64,000 bases of DNA from Thiocapsa roseopersicina (lineage in GTDB: Bacteria > Pseudomonadota > Gammaproteobacteria > Chromatiales > Chromatiaceae). A program made the translations under genes and the position numbers. Of the stretch, positions 43,110 to 53,777 are shown piece after piece. Positions within the stretch are counted from its first letter, which is position 1, and the number at the start of each line of letters is the position of its first letter. The stretch lies in NCBI RefSeq assembly GCF_900106925.1, contig NZ_FNNZ01000004.1, positions 124,001 to 188,000 of the forward strand, given 5' to 3'. The notes under the pieces are model-generated. The model was not told the DNA's origin. It saw only the letters and a list, made by a program, of their open reading frames with translations, and did no database searches.

Positions 43110-43121
43110 CGGGGACGACTG

Positions 43122-43901
43122 GTGATATTACTGCAAGCACAACGTCAAAGTGGCTTCACACTGATCGAGGCATTGATCGCGCTTATCGTGCTTTCTCTCG
43201 GACTCTTTGGCCTAATGCAGATTCAAACCCGCGTCATGACGGAAACCGGTGACAGCAAGACGCGCACGACGGCAGTGAACATTGCTCAGGAGAAATTAGA
43301 GGAGCTTCGCAACGGGAGCTACGCTTCAATTGTGAGCGGGGGCGACACCGTTCAAGCTGCGGCTGGCGGTACATCCACTGTCACGCGATCCTGGACGGTT
43401 ACCTCAAAGACGAATCCGAATTACAAAGAGGTGTCAATTATCGCGTCTTGGGCCAGTCCACGTCAGGATGAACTAGGGGCAGAGGCCGAGACAGTAACCC
43501 TTACGACCTATATCGCCGAGTCGATACCTGTCGAGCTCAAGGTACCCGGAAAAGCCCCCCCTAAACCAGAACCGGAACCAGAACCGGAACCGGAACCGGA
43601 GCCCGAACCGGAGCCCGAACCGGAGCCCGAACCGGAGCCCGAACCGGAGCCCGAACCGGAGCCCGAACCGGAGCCCGAACCGGAGCCCGAACCGGAACCG
43701 GAACCGGAACCTGAACCCGAGCCCGTGCTGATCACCTACACCTGCACGTGCAAGTACAAGAACAATCCGGGCTATACCCTCGAAGCTGTAAAGCCTTCCG
43801 GACATGAAAAGAGTTGCTGTTCCACCACCGCGTGCGAACAAAACAAGCCCAACGCAGCGAACAACACGCTTTGGGATATGACTTGTACCCAACAGGAGTG
43901 A
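43122..43901 (+). CDS. pilV: Minor pilin PilV-like with a Pro-Glu repeat stalk
   Basis: The 259-residue protein has [21 protein letters not shown] (Glu5 present) and the PilV helix and domain ([19 protein letters not shown]). From codon 149, 26 Pro-Glu dipeptides (43566-43721) form a rigid charged stretch, after which a cysteine-rich C-terminus ([33 protein letters not shown]) of about 58 residues follows. PilV normally ends after its globular domain, so the tail is an added module that may display an adhesin-like tip. Start is GTG at 43122. No PilY1 gene follows in this window. Confidence 0.84.
   Translation: MILLQAQRQSGFTLIEALIALIVLSLGLFGLMQIQTRVMTETGDSKTRTTAVNIAQEKLEELRNGSYASIVSGGDTVQAAAGGTSTVTRSWTVTSKTNPNYKEVSIIASWASPRQDELGAEAETVTLTTYIAESIPVELKVPGKAPPKPEPEPEPEPEPEPEPEPEPEPEPEPEPEPEPEPEPEPEPEPEPEPEPEPEPEPVLITYTCTCKYKNNPGYTLEAVKPSGHEKSCCSTTACEQNKPNAANNTLWDMTCTQQE
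43566..43721 (+). repeat. Tandem repeat encoding (Pro-Glu)26 in PilV
   Basis: The stretch is built from 6-bp CCGGAR/CCCGAR units, with a 12-bp higher-order unit CCGGAGCCCGAA repeated in the middle. It is in frame. Copy-number change would lengthen or shorten the stalk without a frameshift. Confidence 0.9.
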
Positions 43902-44024
43902 TCGTTGCGCGAACTTACGCCGCACGGCTATCGAGTTATTGCCGGCGCCGAACGTTCCTGAAACAAGCACTAAAACAGAGAGTCCGCATACATGGTCTGG
44001 ATCGACACCCGAGCGTCGAAACGG

Positions 44025-45284
44025 TTAAGGATGCGAACTCAGAGAGCGCCCTGTCTCCAGACCGAGCGCCAAGTCGCGCTGAATATCCTCGACCTCTTCC
44101 AACCCCACGGCCACCCGCACCAGCCCTTCGCCGATGCCGACGGCGGCGCGCTCTTCCGGCGTGAGCCGACCATGCGTGGTGGTCGCCGGATGGGTGATGG
44201 TGGTCTTCACATCGCCGAGATTGGCCGTGATGGACAGAAGGCTGGTCGAGTCGATCAGATGCCAGGCACCGGCGCGACCGCCGCGCACGTCGAACGCGAC
44301 GATGCCGCCGCCGGTGCGCTGCTGGGAGCCGACCAGATGATGCTGGGGGTGATCAGGCAAGCCGGGATAATAGACCCGCTCGATACCCGGCTGCGCGAGC
44401 AGCCATTGCGCGAGTGCCGCCGCAGATTGCGCATGGGCAAGCATCCGCAGCTGCAGCGTTTCGAGCCCTTTGAGAAAGACCCAGGCGTTGAAGGGACTCA
44501 TGGTCGGGCCAGCCGTTCTCAACACGCCGAAGACCGCCTCGCCGACCAGCTTGCGATCGCCGACAACGGCGCCGCCGACACAACGCCCCTGTCCGTCCAG
44601 GTACTTGGTGGCGGAATGGATCACCAGGTCGGCGCCGAGCTCGAGCGGGCGTTGCAGGGCCGGGGTGCAGAAGCAGTTGTCGACCGCCAGAAGACAGTCT
44701 CGGCGATGCGCAACCTCGGCCAGACCCCGGATGTCGACCATCTCGGTCAATGGATTGGACGGCGTCTCGCAGAACAGGAGCCGGGTCTCGGGGCGAATAG
44801 CAGCGTCCCATGCCTCTAGGTCGCCGAGCGGCACATAGCTGGTCGCGATGCCGAACCGGGAGAGGTATTTGTTGAAGAGGAGCGTGGTGCTGCCGAATAG
44901 GCTGCGCGAGGCGACGATGTGGTCGCCGGCCTCCAGCAGACCCATGCAGACGGCCAGGATGGCGGACATCCCGGAGGCGGTCGCGACACAGCGCTCGCCG
45001 CCTTCGAGGCTGGCCAGACGCTCCTCGAAGGCCGAGACCGTCGGGTTCGTGAAACGCGAATAGATGTTTCCCGCTTGATCGCCGGAAAAACGCGCGGCGG
45101 CCTGGGCGGCGCTTTCGAAGACGAAGCTCGAGGTCGTGAAGATCGGCTCGCCGTGCTCGCCTTCCGGGGTGCGGTGGTGGCCGATCCGCACGGCGCGGGT
45201 TGCGAAACCGGACTCGGCCAAAGGCTGCGCTTCAGCCGCCTCGTCCGCGGTCGATGACCCGTCAGGCGGAATTGTAGAGGTCAA
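44025..45284 (-). CDS. metZ: O-succinylhomoserine sulfhydrylase
   Basis: MetZ makes homocysteine from O-succinylhomoserine and sulfide (direct sulfhydrylation) with PLP. The 419-residue protein has [31 protein letters not shown], and the PLP lysine motif [20 protein letters not shown], then [20 protein letters not shown]. The start is uncertain: a TTG at 45284 gives the best length; the frame is open to a TTG at 45323 inside the purF end. It overlaps purF by 23 bp on the same strand, the purF-metZ order of Pseudomonas. In a sulfide-using organism this route could consume environmental sulfide directly. Confidence 0.92.
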   Translation of the reverse strand: MTSTIPPDGSSTADEAAEAQPLAESGFATRAVRIGHHRTPEGEHGEPIFTTSSFVFESAAQAAARFSGDQAGNIYSRFTNPTVSAFEERLASLEGGERCVATASGMSAILAVCMGLLEAGDHIVASRSLFGSTTLLFNKYLSRFGIATSYVPLGDLEAWDAAIRPETRLLFCETPSNPLTEMVDIRGLAEVAHRRDCLLAVDNCFCTPALQRPLELGADLVIHSATKYLDGQGRCVGGAVVGDRKLVGEAVFGVLRTAGPTMSPFNAWVFLKGLETLQLRMLAHAQSAAALAQWLLAQPGIERVYYPGLPDHPQHHLVGSQQRTGGGIVAFDVRGGRAGAWHLIDSTSLLSITANLGDVKTTITHPATTTHGRLTPEERAAVGIGEGLVRVAVGLEEVEDIQRDLALGLETGRSLSSHP

Positions 45285-46776
45285 TGACGTTCTCGCTGAA
45301 AGAGCCGTAGGCGGTCTTGGCAACGTCGTTGCGGTTCGCTTCGAGCGTCTGAAGATATTCGGGGGTGACGTCCCCGGTCACGTAGATGCCGTCGAAGACC
45401 GAGGTATCGAAGCGGTCTACATGGCTTTTGCCCTTCTTCTGAACAGCGTCGATCAGGTCATCGAGCTCTTGAAAAATGAGTCGGTCCGCACCCAGCTCGC
45501 GTGCGACTTCCTCCTCGGTCCGACCGTGGGCGATAAGCTCGCTGGCCGCGGGCATGTCGATCCCGTAGACGTTGGGGAAGCGCACCGGCGGGGCCGCGGA
45601 GGCGAAATAGACCCGATGCGCCCCGGCATCCCGCGCCATCTGAATGATCTGCTGCGAGGTCGTCCCGCGCACGATGGAGTCGTCGACCAACAGGACGTTC
45701 TTTTTGCGGAACTCCAGGTCGATGGCGTTGAGCTTCTGCCGCACCGACTTTTTGCGAACCTGCTGCCCGGGCATGATGAAGGTGCGCCCGATGTAGCGGT
45801 TCTTGATGAAACCTTCCGAGTAAGGCACGCCGAGCTGATTGGCCAGTTGGAGTGCGGCCGTCCGGCTGGTGTCGGGGATGGGGATCACGACGTCGATGTC
45901 GTGATTGGACCACTCGCGTTTGATCTTGGCGGCGAGTTTCTTGCCCATGCGCGAGCGCGCCTTGTGCACCGAGATGTTGTCGATGATGGAATCCGGGCGG
46001 GCAAAGTAGACGAACTCGAAGATGCAGGGCGACAGGATGGGCTGGGCGGCACACTGGTGCGTCTTGATCTGACCGTCGACGGTGATGCAGACCGCCTCGC
46101 CCGGCGCGACATCCGCCATCAGGGTGAAGCCGATGGTGTCTAGCGCCACGCTCTCGGAGGCAATCATGTACTCGGTGCCGAAATCGGTCTCGCGACGTCC
46201 GTAGACCAAGGGCCTAATCCCGTGCGGATCACGGAAGCCGAAAACGCCGAAACCCGGAATCATCGCGACCGCGGCATAACCGCCTCGACAGCGTCGGTGA
46301 ACCCCCGACACCGCGCGAAAGACGTCGTGCTCGTCGATCCGCAGCTTGCCCTGGAGCTGGAGCTCATGGGCAAAGACGTTCAGGAGAATCTCGGAATCCG
46401 ACGCGGTGTTGAGGTGGCGGAGATCTTCGACGAAGAGGTCGCGCTTGAGGTCCTCGGCATTCGTGAGATTGCCGTTGTGGGCAAGCACGATGCCGTACGG
46501 CGAGTTGACATAGAAGGGTTGGGCCTCGGCCGAGCTGGCCGCGCCGGCAGTCGGATAGCGGACATGTCCGACACCCATGTTGCCGCCCAATTGGATCATG
46601 TGGCGCGTACGGAAGACATCGCGCGCAAGACCATTGTCCTTGCGCAGGTGGAGCTTGTCGCCCTGACAGGTCACGATGCCCGCGGCATCCTGTCCCCGGT
46701 GTTGAAGCACCAGCAGCGAGTCGTAGAGCGCTTGGTTGACAGGACTTTTACCGACGATGCCGACGATGCCGCACAT
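45262..46776 (-). CDS. purF: Amidophosphoribosyltransferase
   Basis: PurF transfers the glutamine amide to PRPP, the first step of purine synthesis. The 504-residue protein begins [20 protein letters not shown], so Cys2 becomes the N-terminal nucleophile; the PRPP-binding motif is [17 protein letters not shown]. No N-terminal propeptide is present, as in E. coli. It lies 223 bp downstream of cvpA, a space which has a GGCAGGAGGCAGGAAA tandem and no gene. Confidence 0.97.
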   Translation of the reverse strand: MCGIVGIVGKSPVNQALYDSLLVLQHRGQDAAGIVTCQGDKLHLRKDNGLARDVFRTRHMIQLGGNMGVGHVRYPTAGAASSAEAQPFYVNSPYGIVLAHNGNLTNAEDLKRDLFVEDLRHLNTASDSEILLNVFAHELQLQGKLRIDEHDVFRAVSGVHRRCRGGYAAVAMIPGFGVFGFRDPHGIRPLVYGRRETDFGTEYMIASESVALDTIGFTLMADVAPGEAVCITVDGQIKTHQCAAQPILSPCIFEFVYFARPDSIIDNISVHKARSRMGKKLAAKIKREWSNHDIDVVIPIPDTSRTAALQLANQLGVPYSEGFIKNRYIGRTFIMPGQQVRKKSVRQKLNAIDLEFRKKNVLLVDDSIVRGTTSQQIIQMARDAGAHRVYFASAAPPVRFPNVYGIDMPAASELIAHGRTEEEVARELGADRLIFQELDDLIDAVQKKGKSHVDRFDTSVFDGIYVTGDVTPEYLQTLEANRNDVAKTAYGSFSENVIDLYNSA

Positions 46777-46999
46777 GACTTCCTCGCCCGCGCCCAGCCC
46801 CGGAGACCGAGACGGATGCTGCTGATTGGGAACAGCGGACTATACCCCGCGAGGTTGATCCGGGACAACATCGAACGCCTGATCGCCCGATCCAAGTTTC
46901 AGCCGCGCAACCCGCGTCGGTCGCATCTCCCGATGTCCACCGCGGAAAAAACCGATCACTGGAGGCAGGAGGCAGGAAAACCCCAAGCGACGCGATCCC

Positions 47000-47491
47000 T
47001 CAAAGACTCTTGACCCGGGCCTGCACCTCTTCCGGCACCAGACCGATGAGCCAGCCGGCCACCGCTTGGAACTGGCCGACGAGCCGTGATTCCTGCCACC
47101 AGGAATCCTCCGGCATGGGCGTGAGGGCCCCCAAGAAGACTGCCATCGCCACGATGACCACGCCGCGGCCCGCTCCGAAGACCAACCCGAGCACCCGATC
47201 AACGACACCGAGACCGGTCTTTTCGATCAGGGCCGACAGCAAGGCGCCCAAGAGGGCACCGATGACGAGCGTCGCCAGGATCAAGCCGATAAAGGCCGCG
47301 GCCAGACGCACCGAGGGCTGCGACAGGTAGGGCACCAGCAGCTCGGCGACCTCGCGGTGGAACAGCCAGGCAAGCAGGATCGCAGCGATCCAGACCCCCA
47401 GTGACAAGATCTCGCGAATCAGACCGCGCCCGAGCCCGACCAAAGCGGACAGCAGGATAACCCCGAGGATGGCGTAATCGACCCAATTCAT
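47000..47491 (-). CDS. cvpA: CvpA family membrane protein
   Basis: A 163-residue protein with four predicted membrane helices (DYAILGVILLSALVGLGRGL; VWIAAILLAWLF; FIGLILATLVIGALLGALLS; GRGVVIVAMAVFLGALTPM). CvpA is encoded before purF and is needed for colicin V secretion or envelope integrity in E. coli; the exact role is unclear. It has a 54-bp gap from the SPOR gene and is in the conserved SPOR-cvpA-purF order. Confidence 0.92.
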   Translation of the reverse strand: MNWVDYAILGVILLSALVGLGRGLIREILSLGVWIAAILLAWLFHREVAELLVPYLSQPSVRLAAAFIGLILATLVIGALLGALLSALIEKTGLGVVDRVLGLVFGAGRGVVIVAMAVFLGALTPMPEDSWWQESRLVGQFQAVAGWLIGLVPEEVQARVKSL

Positions 47492-47545
47492 CGTCAGCTC
47501 CGACGCACCGGACTAGAGGGAAACGCGGCTCGGACCGGAACCTGC

Positions 47546-48178
47546 TCAGGGGTAACGCTGAACAAAGGGGTCCTTGTATTTCTGGCGGAGCTTGGCGGCC
47601 GTTTTTTCGGCGCTCGAGCGGTCCGCTTCGGGTCCGACACGGACGCGGTAGTAAGTGCGCCCTCCGACCTCGGCGGACTCGACGAATGCGGAGTAGCCCT
47701 CGCTTTGAAGTTTCGCCGCCATTTCCTGCGCGCTTGCCGATGTCCCCAGACTCGCGACCTGGGTGACGTAGGACGGCATCCCGTCGTCGCGCGCCATCGG
47801 CGGCGGTGCCTCGGGCACCCGAGCGTTCCCGGCCGGCGCCGTGCGGGGAGCTGCGACCGACGGGGGCGCCGCCGAGTCTCCCACCGGCTCGTCGACACCG
47901 CCCTCGTACACGGGCTCGATCTCCTCGGCAGCGGGGAGCGCCAAGGTACTCGGTTCGATCCAGGCTTCTTCCGGAGTCCCGCCGACGCCCGAATCGGCCG
48001 GTGTCAGAAAGGACTCAGACCGAAAGCGCTCGTCGACGACCGGCTGCTCCGGAATCACCGCCGGCAACGGAGGCGGATCCGTCACCGTCTCTTCCTCGAA
48101 CAGCATCGGGACGAAGATGACCGCCAGCGCGACGATCACAATCGCCCCCACCAACCGTTTCTTTGCGCCTTCTTGCAT
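47546..48178 (-). CDS. SPOR-domain protein (DedD-like)
   Basis: The 210-residue protein has one membrane helix (KKRLVGAIVIVALAVIFVPM), a Pro/Glu-rich periplasmic linker and a C-terminal SPOR domain (SYVTQVASLGTSASAQEMA, YYRVRVGPEADRSSAEKTA) that binds denuded glycan at the division site. This gene between folC and cvpA is DedD in E. coli, which helps constriction. The ATG at 48178 gives the DedD-like start MQEGAKKRL. Confidence 0.91.
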   Translation of the reverse strand: MQEGAKKRLVGAIVIVALAVIFVPMLFEEETVTDPPPLPAVIPEQPVVDERFRSESFLTPADSGVGGTPEEAWIEPSTLALPAAEEIEPVYEGGVDEPVGDSAAPPSVAAPRTAPAGNARVPEAPPPMARDDGMPSYVTQVASLGTSASAQEMAAKLQSEGYSAFVESAEVGGRTYYRVRVGPEADRSSAEKTAAKLRQKYKDPFVQRYP

Positions 48179-48412
48179 AAATCGCCACCTGAATGTCGGA
48201 CATCGTGCGAATCGCCGGCGCCCTGAGATCATGTTTGTCGATCGGCCTCGAAAGGCCGGAAGTATAGCATGGCCGAGCCGGAACCATACCGGTGAGCCTG
48301 AAATATCGCTATTGATTTCAATCGGATAATATCACTTCTTCGGGTCACGGCCGGAGCCGCACAAGGGCTCGGGAGACCCTCGACGCCCGAATCGGATACC
48401 GCGACCCGAGGC

Positions 48413-49711
48413 TCAGCCCCGATCGCCGCGACCCGGATCGAGCCTGCGCAGTGCCGCCCCGACCGTCGTGAAAGAGCCGACGACCAAAAGGGCGTCCCCC
48501 GGCTCCGATGCGGCCTCGGCGGCATCGAGTGCGGCATCGAGATCCGACAGCAACACCGCAGCAGGTGCAGGCAAGGCCCCCTCCAGACGTTTGCTCAACA
48601 CCTCGACGGGCATGGCGCGCGGATCCCGGCTCTGCGCGAGATACCAATCGCCCACGAACGGCAGAAGCGGCCCGACGATCGACTCGGGCGACTTGTCCTC
48701 GAGGACCGCAAGGACCGCGCGCAGCCGACCGCGACAGGCGAAGGCGCGCAGATTCGCGGCCAGTGCCTGCGCCGCCTCGCCGTTGTGCGCAACATCCAGA
48801 ATCCAGGTCAGCGATCCCGGGAATACCTGGAACCGGCCCGGCAAGCGCGCCCGCTGCAACCCTGCCCGGATCGCGTTGACCGAGATCGGCAAGCACTCCT
48901 GCAAGGCGCGAAGTGCTGCGATCGCCGCCGAGGCGTTGTCGTACTGGAACGGGCCGCGCATCGCCGGCTCGGGCAAGGCCAGACGCTCGCCCGAGGGCGC
49001 GCTCCAGATCCAGCCTCCGCCATCGCCGAGGCTCCAGTCGATCTCCCGACCGAGCTGCATGGGCAGACTCCCGCGCAGCTGCGCCTCGGCCCGCAGCCGC
49101 GCCGGGGCATCGCGTTGCCCGATGACGGCCGGACGGCCGGGACGAAAGATCCCAGCCTTCTCGTAGGCGATCTCGTCCAAAGAATCCCCCAACCAGGCCA
49201 TGTGATCCAGCCCGATCGAGGTGACTACCGAAACATCCGCATCCCACAGATTCACCGCGTCGAGACGCCCGCCCAGCCCGACTTCGAGGATCACGATATC
49301 GGGGGCGCTGCGCACGAAGATGTCGAGCGCAGCCAGGGTGCCGAACTCGAAATAGGTGAGCGCCATCTCGCCGCGCGCCCGGTCGATGCGCTCGAACGCC
49401 TCGCAGAGGAGCGCATCGGAGACATCCTCCCCGTCGATCCGCACACGCTCGTTGTAACGCAGCAGATGCGGCGAGCTGTAGACCCCGGTGCGATATCCGG
49501 CAGCCCGACAGATTGCCTCGGCCATCGCGACGCATGAGCCCTTCCCGTTGGTCCCGCCCACCGTGACCAGCGGAAACGGCAAGGACGCCGGACCAAGGCG
49601 GGCCCAAACGGCCGCCACCCGTTCGAGCCCGAGCGCGATGGCCTTCGGATGCAGCTGCATCTGCCAGCTCAACCAGGCATCGAGGTTGTCAAGGCGATTC
49701 ATGTCGGCCAT
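48413..49711 (-). CDS. folC: Folylpolyglutamate synthase / dihydrofolate synthase
   Basis: FolC adds glutamate to dihydropteroate and to folates. The 432-residue protein has the P-loop TVGGTNGKGSCVAMAEAI (about residues 46-63) and SPHLLRYNERVRIDGEDVS, then ILDVAHNGEAAQALAANLRA. The ATG at 49711 (or 49702, MNRLDN) starts it. It lies 171 bp after accD; that gap has repeat copy 8. Downstream is the SPOR gene. Confidence 0.95.
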   Translation of the reverse strand: MADMNRLDNLDAWLSWQMQLHPKAIALGLERVAAVWARLGPASLPFPLVTVGGTNGKGSCVAMAEAICRAAGYRTGVYSSPHLLRYNERVRIDGEDVSDALLCEAFERIDRARGEMALTYFEFGTLAALDIFVRSAPDIVILEVGLGGRLDAVNLWDADVSVVTSIGLDHMAWLGDSLDEIAYEKAGIFRPGRPAVIGQRDAPARLRAEAQLRGSLPMQLGREIDWSLGDGGGWIWSAPSGERLALPEPAMRGPFQYDNASAAIAALRALQECLPISVNAIRAGLQRARLPGRFQVFPGSLTWILDVAHNGEAAQALAANLRAFACRGRLRAVLAVLEDKSPESIVGPLLPFVGDWYLAQSRDPRAMPVEVLSKRLEGALPAPAAVLLSDLDAALDAAEAASEPGDALLVVGSFTTVGAALRRLDPGRGDRG

Positions 49712-49800
49712 AACGCCCCTGAATCAAGCCGCCGCGCCGACCGGCATCCTGCAGCTTGTAAGGCCCGACACACCGCCTCTTTAACACTCATTCGACATCC

Positions 49801-49885
49801 TGAATCGCGTCCGCTCCAAGGCCCGCAAACATACGCAAACCCGCCCCCAAACGCGATCCGTCCGAACTGCACGAGACGCGATTCA
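49801..49885. repeat. Palindrome-ended intergenic repeat, copy 8
   Basis: TGAATCGCGTC (49801-49811) and GACGCGATTCA (49875-49885) are a perfect 11-bp inverted repeat with two positions changed symmetrically relative to copies 2-4. Bases 49883-49885 give the TGA stop codon of accD. Confidence 0.82.
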
Positions 49886-50764
49886 GACGGGCACGACAGT
49901 GCGCACATACCGCGGCCGATGCGTCAAGATCGCAAGCAGATCGGCAATGCGCTCGCGCAGGTCGCGCCGGTCCATGATCATGTCGAGCGCGCCCTTTTCG
50001 ATCAGGAACTCGCTGCGCTGAAAACCCTCGGGCAGCTTCTCATGCACCGTCTGCTCGATCACGCGCGGACCGGCGAAGCCGATCAGCGCGTTGGGCTCCG
50101 CGATGTTGAGATCGCCGAGCATCGCGAGACTCGCCGAGACGCCGCCCATGGTCGGATCCGTCATCACCGAGACGAAGGGAAGCGAGTGCTCGCGCATGCG
50201 TCCCAAGGCCGCGCTGGTCTTGGCCATCTGCATCAGGGAGAAGAGACTCTCCTGCATGCGTGCGCCGCCGCTCGCCGAAAAACAGACATAGGGCGAATTC
50301 TGCTCGAGCGCCGCCTCGACACCCCGCACGAAGCGCTCGCCGACCACCGAGCCCATGGACCCGCCCATGAAGCCGAACTCGAAGGCCGAGGCCACGATCG
50401 GCTGACCTTTCAGCCGACCACGCATCACGATCATGGCCTCCTTCTCGGAGGACTGCTTCTGGGCCTGGACGAGACGGTCTTTGTATTTCTTCAGATCCTT
50501 GAACTTGAGCGGGTCCAGAGACTCGAGCTCGGCCCCGATCTCCTCGCGGCCCTCCGGATCGAGAAACGTCTCGAGGCGGCGGCGCCCGCTCAAGCGGCTG
50601 TGGTGGCTGCACTTGGGGCAGACCTCCAGGTTCCGCTCCAGCTCCGCCCGGTAGAGGATGGCCTGACAGCCCGGGCATTTCGCCCAGACACCCTCGGGCA
50701 CCGCGCGCTTGGTGCTGGCATCGGTACGGATGCGGCTCGGGATCAGCTTCTCGAACCAGCTCAT
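49883..50764 (-). CDS. accD: Acetyl-CoA carboxylase carboxyltransferase subunit beta
   Basis: AccD with AccA transfers carboxyl from biotin to acetyl-CoA, the first step of fatty-acid synthesis. The 293-residue form begins [16 protein letters not shown] and has the zinc finger [16 protein letters not shown]...[11 protein letters not shown] and the crotonase-like CT domain ([20 protein letters not shown]). An upstream ATG at 50986 would add 74 residues, including repeated TTQGQ, and would overlap the end of trpA; the standard start is preferred. The stop codon is from repeat copy 8. Confidence 0.93.
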   Translation of the reverse strand: MSWFEKLIPSRIRTDASTKRAVPEGVWAKCPGCQAILYRAELERNLEVCPKCSHHSRLSGRRRLETFLDPEGREEIGAELESLDPLKFKDLKKYKDRLVQAQKQSSEKEAMIVMRGRLKGQPIVASAFEFGFMGGSMGSVVGERFVRGVEAALEQNSPYVCFSASGGARMQESLFSLMQMAKTSAALGRMREHSLPFVSVMTDPTMGGVSASLAMLGDLNIAEPNALIGFAGPRVIEQTVHEKLPEGFQRSEFLIEKGALDMIMDRRDLRERIADLLAILTHRPRYVRTVVPV

Positions 50765-50975
50765 ACTCTTGTCCATCGCCTGCTTGATGGTGGCCGCGCG
50801 ATCGCCCTTGAGCTCTTCGGCGGTTCGGCGCAGTGCGGATTGGCCCTGCGTGGTTTGGCCCTGCGTGGTCTGAGCGGGCGTGGCTTGGCCGGACGCGGAT
50901 TTCCCGGACGGGCTCGCGCCGGGTGCAGCTGGCTTATCCAAACGCGTCAGCGCGTGGCGAACCCGGCTGGGGGGC

Positions 50976-51797
50976 TTAGGCGACATGAGCATCCACCTCG
51001 TCGATGGCCTGGCGTAGACCGGTGAGAAACTCGGAGACAACCTCGGGGATCCGCTCCGGGGTCGCGGCAAGCGCCTCGATCCGACTCACGATGGCGCTGC
51101 CGACGATGACCGCGTCGGCGACCCGGGCGACCGAGGCCGCGGTTTCGGGGTTGTTGATGCCGAACCCGACCCCGACCGGGAGTCGGATTAGCGACTTGAT
51201 CAGACCGACCTTCTCGGCGACCGCGGCGGTGTCCAGGTTGCCGGCCCCGGTCACGCCCTTGACCGAGACATAGTAGACAAACCCGGAGGCGACCTCGCCG
51301 ATCCGCTCGATGCGCGCCTCTGTCGAGGTCGGCGCCAGGAGATAGACCAGATCCAGCCCCTGCGCCTTGAGCATCGCGACCAGCGCGTGCCCCTCCTCGG
51401 GCGGTACGTCGACAATCAGGACGCCGTCCAGCCCTGCCGCGTGCGCCGCGACCGCGAAGGTCTCGTAACCCATCACCTCGATCGGATTGAGATAACCCAT
51501 GAGGATCACGGGCGTCTCGGTGTCGCGCTCGCGGAACTGCCGGACCATGTCGAGCACGTCGTCAAGCGAGACGCCTTGGGCCAGAGCCCGCTCGGTCGCC
51601 CGCTGAATGACCGGGCCGTCGGCGATCGGATCGGAGAAGGGCACGCCCAGCTCGATGAGATCCACGCCCGCGGCGACCATCGCGTGCATCAGCGGAACGG
51701 TCACGGCAGGCGATGGATCGCCGGCGGTGACGAAGGGGATGAGCGCGGTGCGACCGCGGTCGCGAAGCTGCTCGAAACGTGCGGCGATTCGACTCAT
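50976..51797 (-). CDS. trpA: Tryptophan synthase alpha chain
   Basis: TrpA cleaves indole-3-glycerol phosphate and passes indole to TrpB. The 273-residue barrel has [20 protein letters not shown], the catalytic Glu in [20 protein letters not shown] (about residues 48-67), and [19 protein letters not shown] with the phosphate loop. The ATG overlaps the trpB stop by 4 bp, so both are coupled. An open reading frame that joins this to the antisense side of trpB is a chance extension. Confidence 0.96.
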   Translation of the reverse strand: MSRIAARFEQLRDRGRTALIPFVTAGDPSPAVTVPLMHAMVAAGVDLIELGVPFSDPIADGPVIQRATERALAQGVSLDDVLDMVRQFRERDTETPVILMGYLNPIEVMGYETFAVAAHAAGLDGVLIVDVPPEEGHALVAMLKAQGLDLVYLLAPTSTEARIERIGEVASGFVYYVSVKGVTGAGNLDTAAVAEKVGLIKSLIRLPVGVGFGINNPETAASVARVADAVIVGSAIVSRIEALAATPERIPEVVSEFLTGLRQAIDEVDAHVA

Positions 51798-53059
51798 AAG
51801 ACCAACCCGTCGTGACTGGCGACCGTGTGCATGTCCTTGTCCCCGCGACCGGAGAGATTGACGATGATCGTCTGATCCTTGCGCATCGTCGGGGCAAGCT
51901 TGTGCACGTAGGCCAAGGCGTGACTGGACTCGAGCGCGGGGATGATCCCCTCGGTTCGGGTCAGATGATGGAAGGCGCGCAGGGCCTCTTCGTCGGTGAC
52001 CGAGTCGTAGCGGGCGCGTCCACTGTCCTTGAGCCAGGCGTGCTCCGGGCCGACACCCGGATAGTCGAGCCCGGCCGAGATGGAGTGGGTCTCGACGATC
52101 TGACCGTGGTTGTCTTCCATCAGATAGGTGCGGTTGCCGTGCAGTACGCCCGGCCGGCCCGCACAGAGCGGCGCGGCATGGCGACCGGTCTGCAGACCGT
52201 CGCCCGCGGCTTCCACGCCGTAGATGGCCACGCCTTCGTCCCCGATGAAGGGATAGAAGAGCCCGATGGCGTTGGAGCCACCGCCCACGCAGGCGACCAG
52301 GGCATCGGGCAGGCGCCCGCTGCGCGCGAGCATCTGCGCGCGGGCCTCGCGGCCGATGACCGCCTGGAAATCCCGGACCATTGCCGGATAGGGATGCGGG
52401 CCGGCGACCGTGCCGATGATATAGAAGGTGTCGTCGATGTTGGTCACCCAGTCGCGCATCGCCTCGTTCAGCGCATCCTTGAGCGTACGCGAGCCGGAGG
52501 TCACCGAGACCACGCGCGCCCCGAGCAGGCGCATGCGATAGACGTTCGCCTCTTGGCGGGCGATGTCGACCTCGCCCATGTAGACGACGCACTCCAGACC
52601 CAAGCGGGCGGCGACGGTCGCGCTCGCCACACCATGCTGACCGGCACCGGTCTCGGCGATGATGCGGGTCTTGCCCATCCGCCGCGCGAGCAGGGCCTGA
52701 CCGATGGTGTTGTTCACCTTGTGCGCGCCGGTGTGATTCAGATCCTCGCGCTTGAGGAAGATCTGCGCGCCGCCGAGCTCGTGGCTCCAACGCTCCGCGT
52801 GATAGAGGGGCGAGGGCCGGCCGACATAGTCCTGGAGGTCGGCATCGAGCTCGGCCAGGAACTGCGGATCGGCCATGTAGCGCTCGTAAGCCGTGCGCAG
52901 CTCTTCGAGCGGATGCATGAGGGTCTCGGGGACGAACATCCCGCCGTAGGGTCCGAAATGACCGCCGGCGTCCGGCAAGTCATAGGCACCGGGATGCGAG
53001 CGCCGCGCATGCGCGGCACCGGCAAAGGCCCAGTCGAAATTATCGGGAGATGTCGACAT
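51794..53059 (-). CDS. trpB: Tryptophan synthase beta chain
   Basis: TrpB joins indole and serine on PLP. The 421-residue protein has the PLP lysine motif [58 protein letters not shown] and the C-terminal [13 protein letters not shown]. The start overlaps the trpF end by 20 bp. Location between trpF and accD is typical of gammaproteobacteria such as Xanthomonas and Pseudomonas relatives, not E. coli. Confidence 0.96.
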   Translation of the reverse strand: MSTSPDNFDWAFAGAAHARRSHPGAYDLPDAGGHFGPYGGMFVPETLMHPLEELRTAYERYMADPQFLAELDADLQDYVGRPSPLYHAERWSHELGGAQIFLKREDLNHTGAHKVNNTIGQALLARRMGKTRIIAETGAGQHGVASATVAARLGLECVVYMGEVDIARQEANVYRMRLLGARVVSVTSGSRTLKDALNEAMRDWVTNIDDTFYIIGTVAGPHPYPAMVRDFQAVIGREARAQMLARSGRLPDALVACVGGGSNAIGLFYPFIGDEGVAIYGVEAAGDGLQTGRHAAPLCAGRPGVLHGNRTYLMEDNHGQIVETHSISAGLDYPGVGPEHAWLKDSGRARYDSVTDEEALRAFHHLTRTEGIIPALESSHALAYVHKLAPTMRKDQTIIVNLSGRGDKDMHTVASHDGLVL

Positions 53060-53669
53060 CGTTCACCCTCTGCATGAAATCACGAATCTTGTCATGGTCC
53101 TTGATCCCCTTCGACGCCTCCACACCGCCGCTCACGTCGACGCCGAACGGGCGGACCCGGCGGATCGCCTCCGCGACATTGTCCGCGTCGAGACCGCCGG
53201 CGAGGACGATCGACGGCGCGATGGCCGCTGGAATGCGATCCCAATCGAAACGCTGTCCAGTCCCCCCGGGGCGAGCCGGGTCGAAGGTGTCGAGCAGAAG
53301 TCCGGCGGCCTGCTCGTAGCGCTTTAGCTGGGCCGCGAGATCGATGTCGGGGCGCATCCGCACCGCTTTGATCCATCGCCGACCGAAGGAGGCGCAGAGC
53401 TCCGGGGCCTCATCACCGTGGAATTGCAGCAGCTCGAGCGGAACCTGGTCGAGGGTCGCGCGGATCTGCTCGGGAGAGGCATCGACGAAGAGCCCGACGG
53501 CCGTCACGAAGGGCGGCAACCCGGCGCAAAGGTCTCGGGCATCCTGCGCCGACACTGCCCGTGGACTCGGCGGATGGAAGACGAAGCCGATCGCGTCGAC
53601 CCCCGCGGCCACGGCCGCATCCACGTCGGCCCGACGCGTCAGGCCGCAAATCTTAACGCGGGTTCTCAT
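53040..53669 (-). CDS. trpF: Phosphoribosylanthranilate isomerase
   Basis: TrpF performs the Amadori rearrangement in tryptophan synthesis. The 209-residue barrel starts [20 protein letters not shown] (catalytic Cys in KICGLTR) and has [35 protein letters not shown] (catalytic Asp) and [18 protein letters not shown] 53669 is the family start; the reading frame extends further upstream without family match. It lies 108 bp after truA; that gap holds repeat copy 9. Confidence 0.95.
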   Translation of the reverse strand: MRTRVKICGLTRRADVDAAVAAGVDAIGFVFHPPSPRAVSAQDARDLCAGLPPFVTAVGLFVDASPEQIRATLDQVPLELLQFHGDEAPELCASFGRRWIKAVRMRPDIDLAAQLKRYEQAAGLLLDTFDPARPGGTGQRFDWDRIPAAIAPSIVLAGGLDADNVAEAIRRVRPFGVDVSGGVEASKGIKDHDKIRDFMQRVNDVDISR

Positions 53670-53686
53670 GATTGGCGAATGCCGGC

Positions 53687-53772
53687 TGAACCGCGTCCTT
53701 GAGCGACTGACCAACGGGGGTCGGAGCATCGCACGTCGGGGCGACATGCGAGGTTCGAGTCGACGCGGTTCA
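53687..53772. repeat. Palindrome-ended intergenic repeat, copy 9
   Basis: TGAACCGCGTC (53687-53697) and GACGCGGTTCA (53762-53772) are a perfect 11-bp inverted repeat. The truA stop codon (53778-53780) lies 5 bp beyond, the same spacing as at lepA. Confidence 0.8.
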
Positions 53773-53777
53773 GGTGA

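Noticed and set aside
43508-43735. Antisense Gly-Ser repeat protein
   Set aside because: It is the reverse reading of the Pro-Glu coding repeat in pilV.
50976-52790. Single 604-codon minus-strand frame
   Set aside because: Only the last 273 codons are trpA; the first part is the trpB region in another frame.
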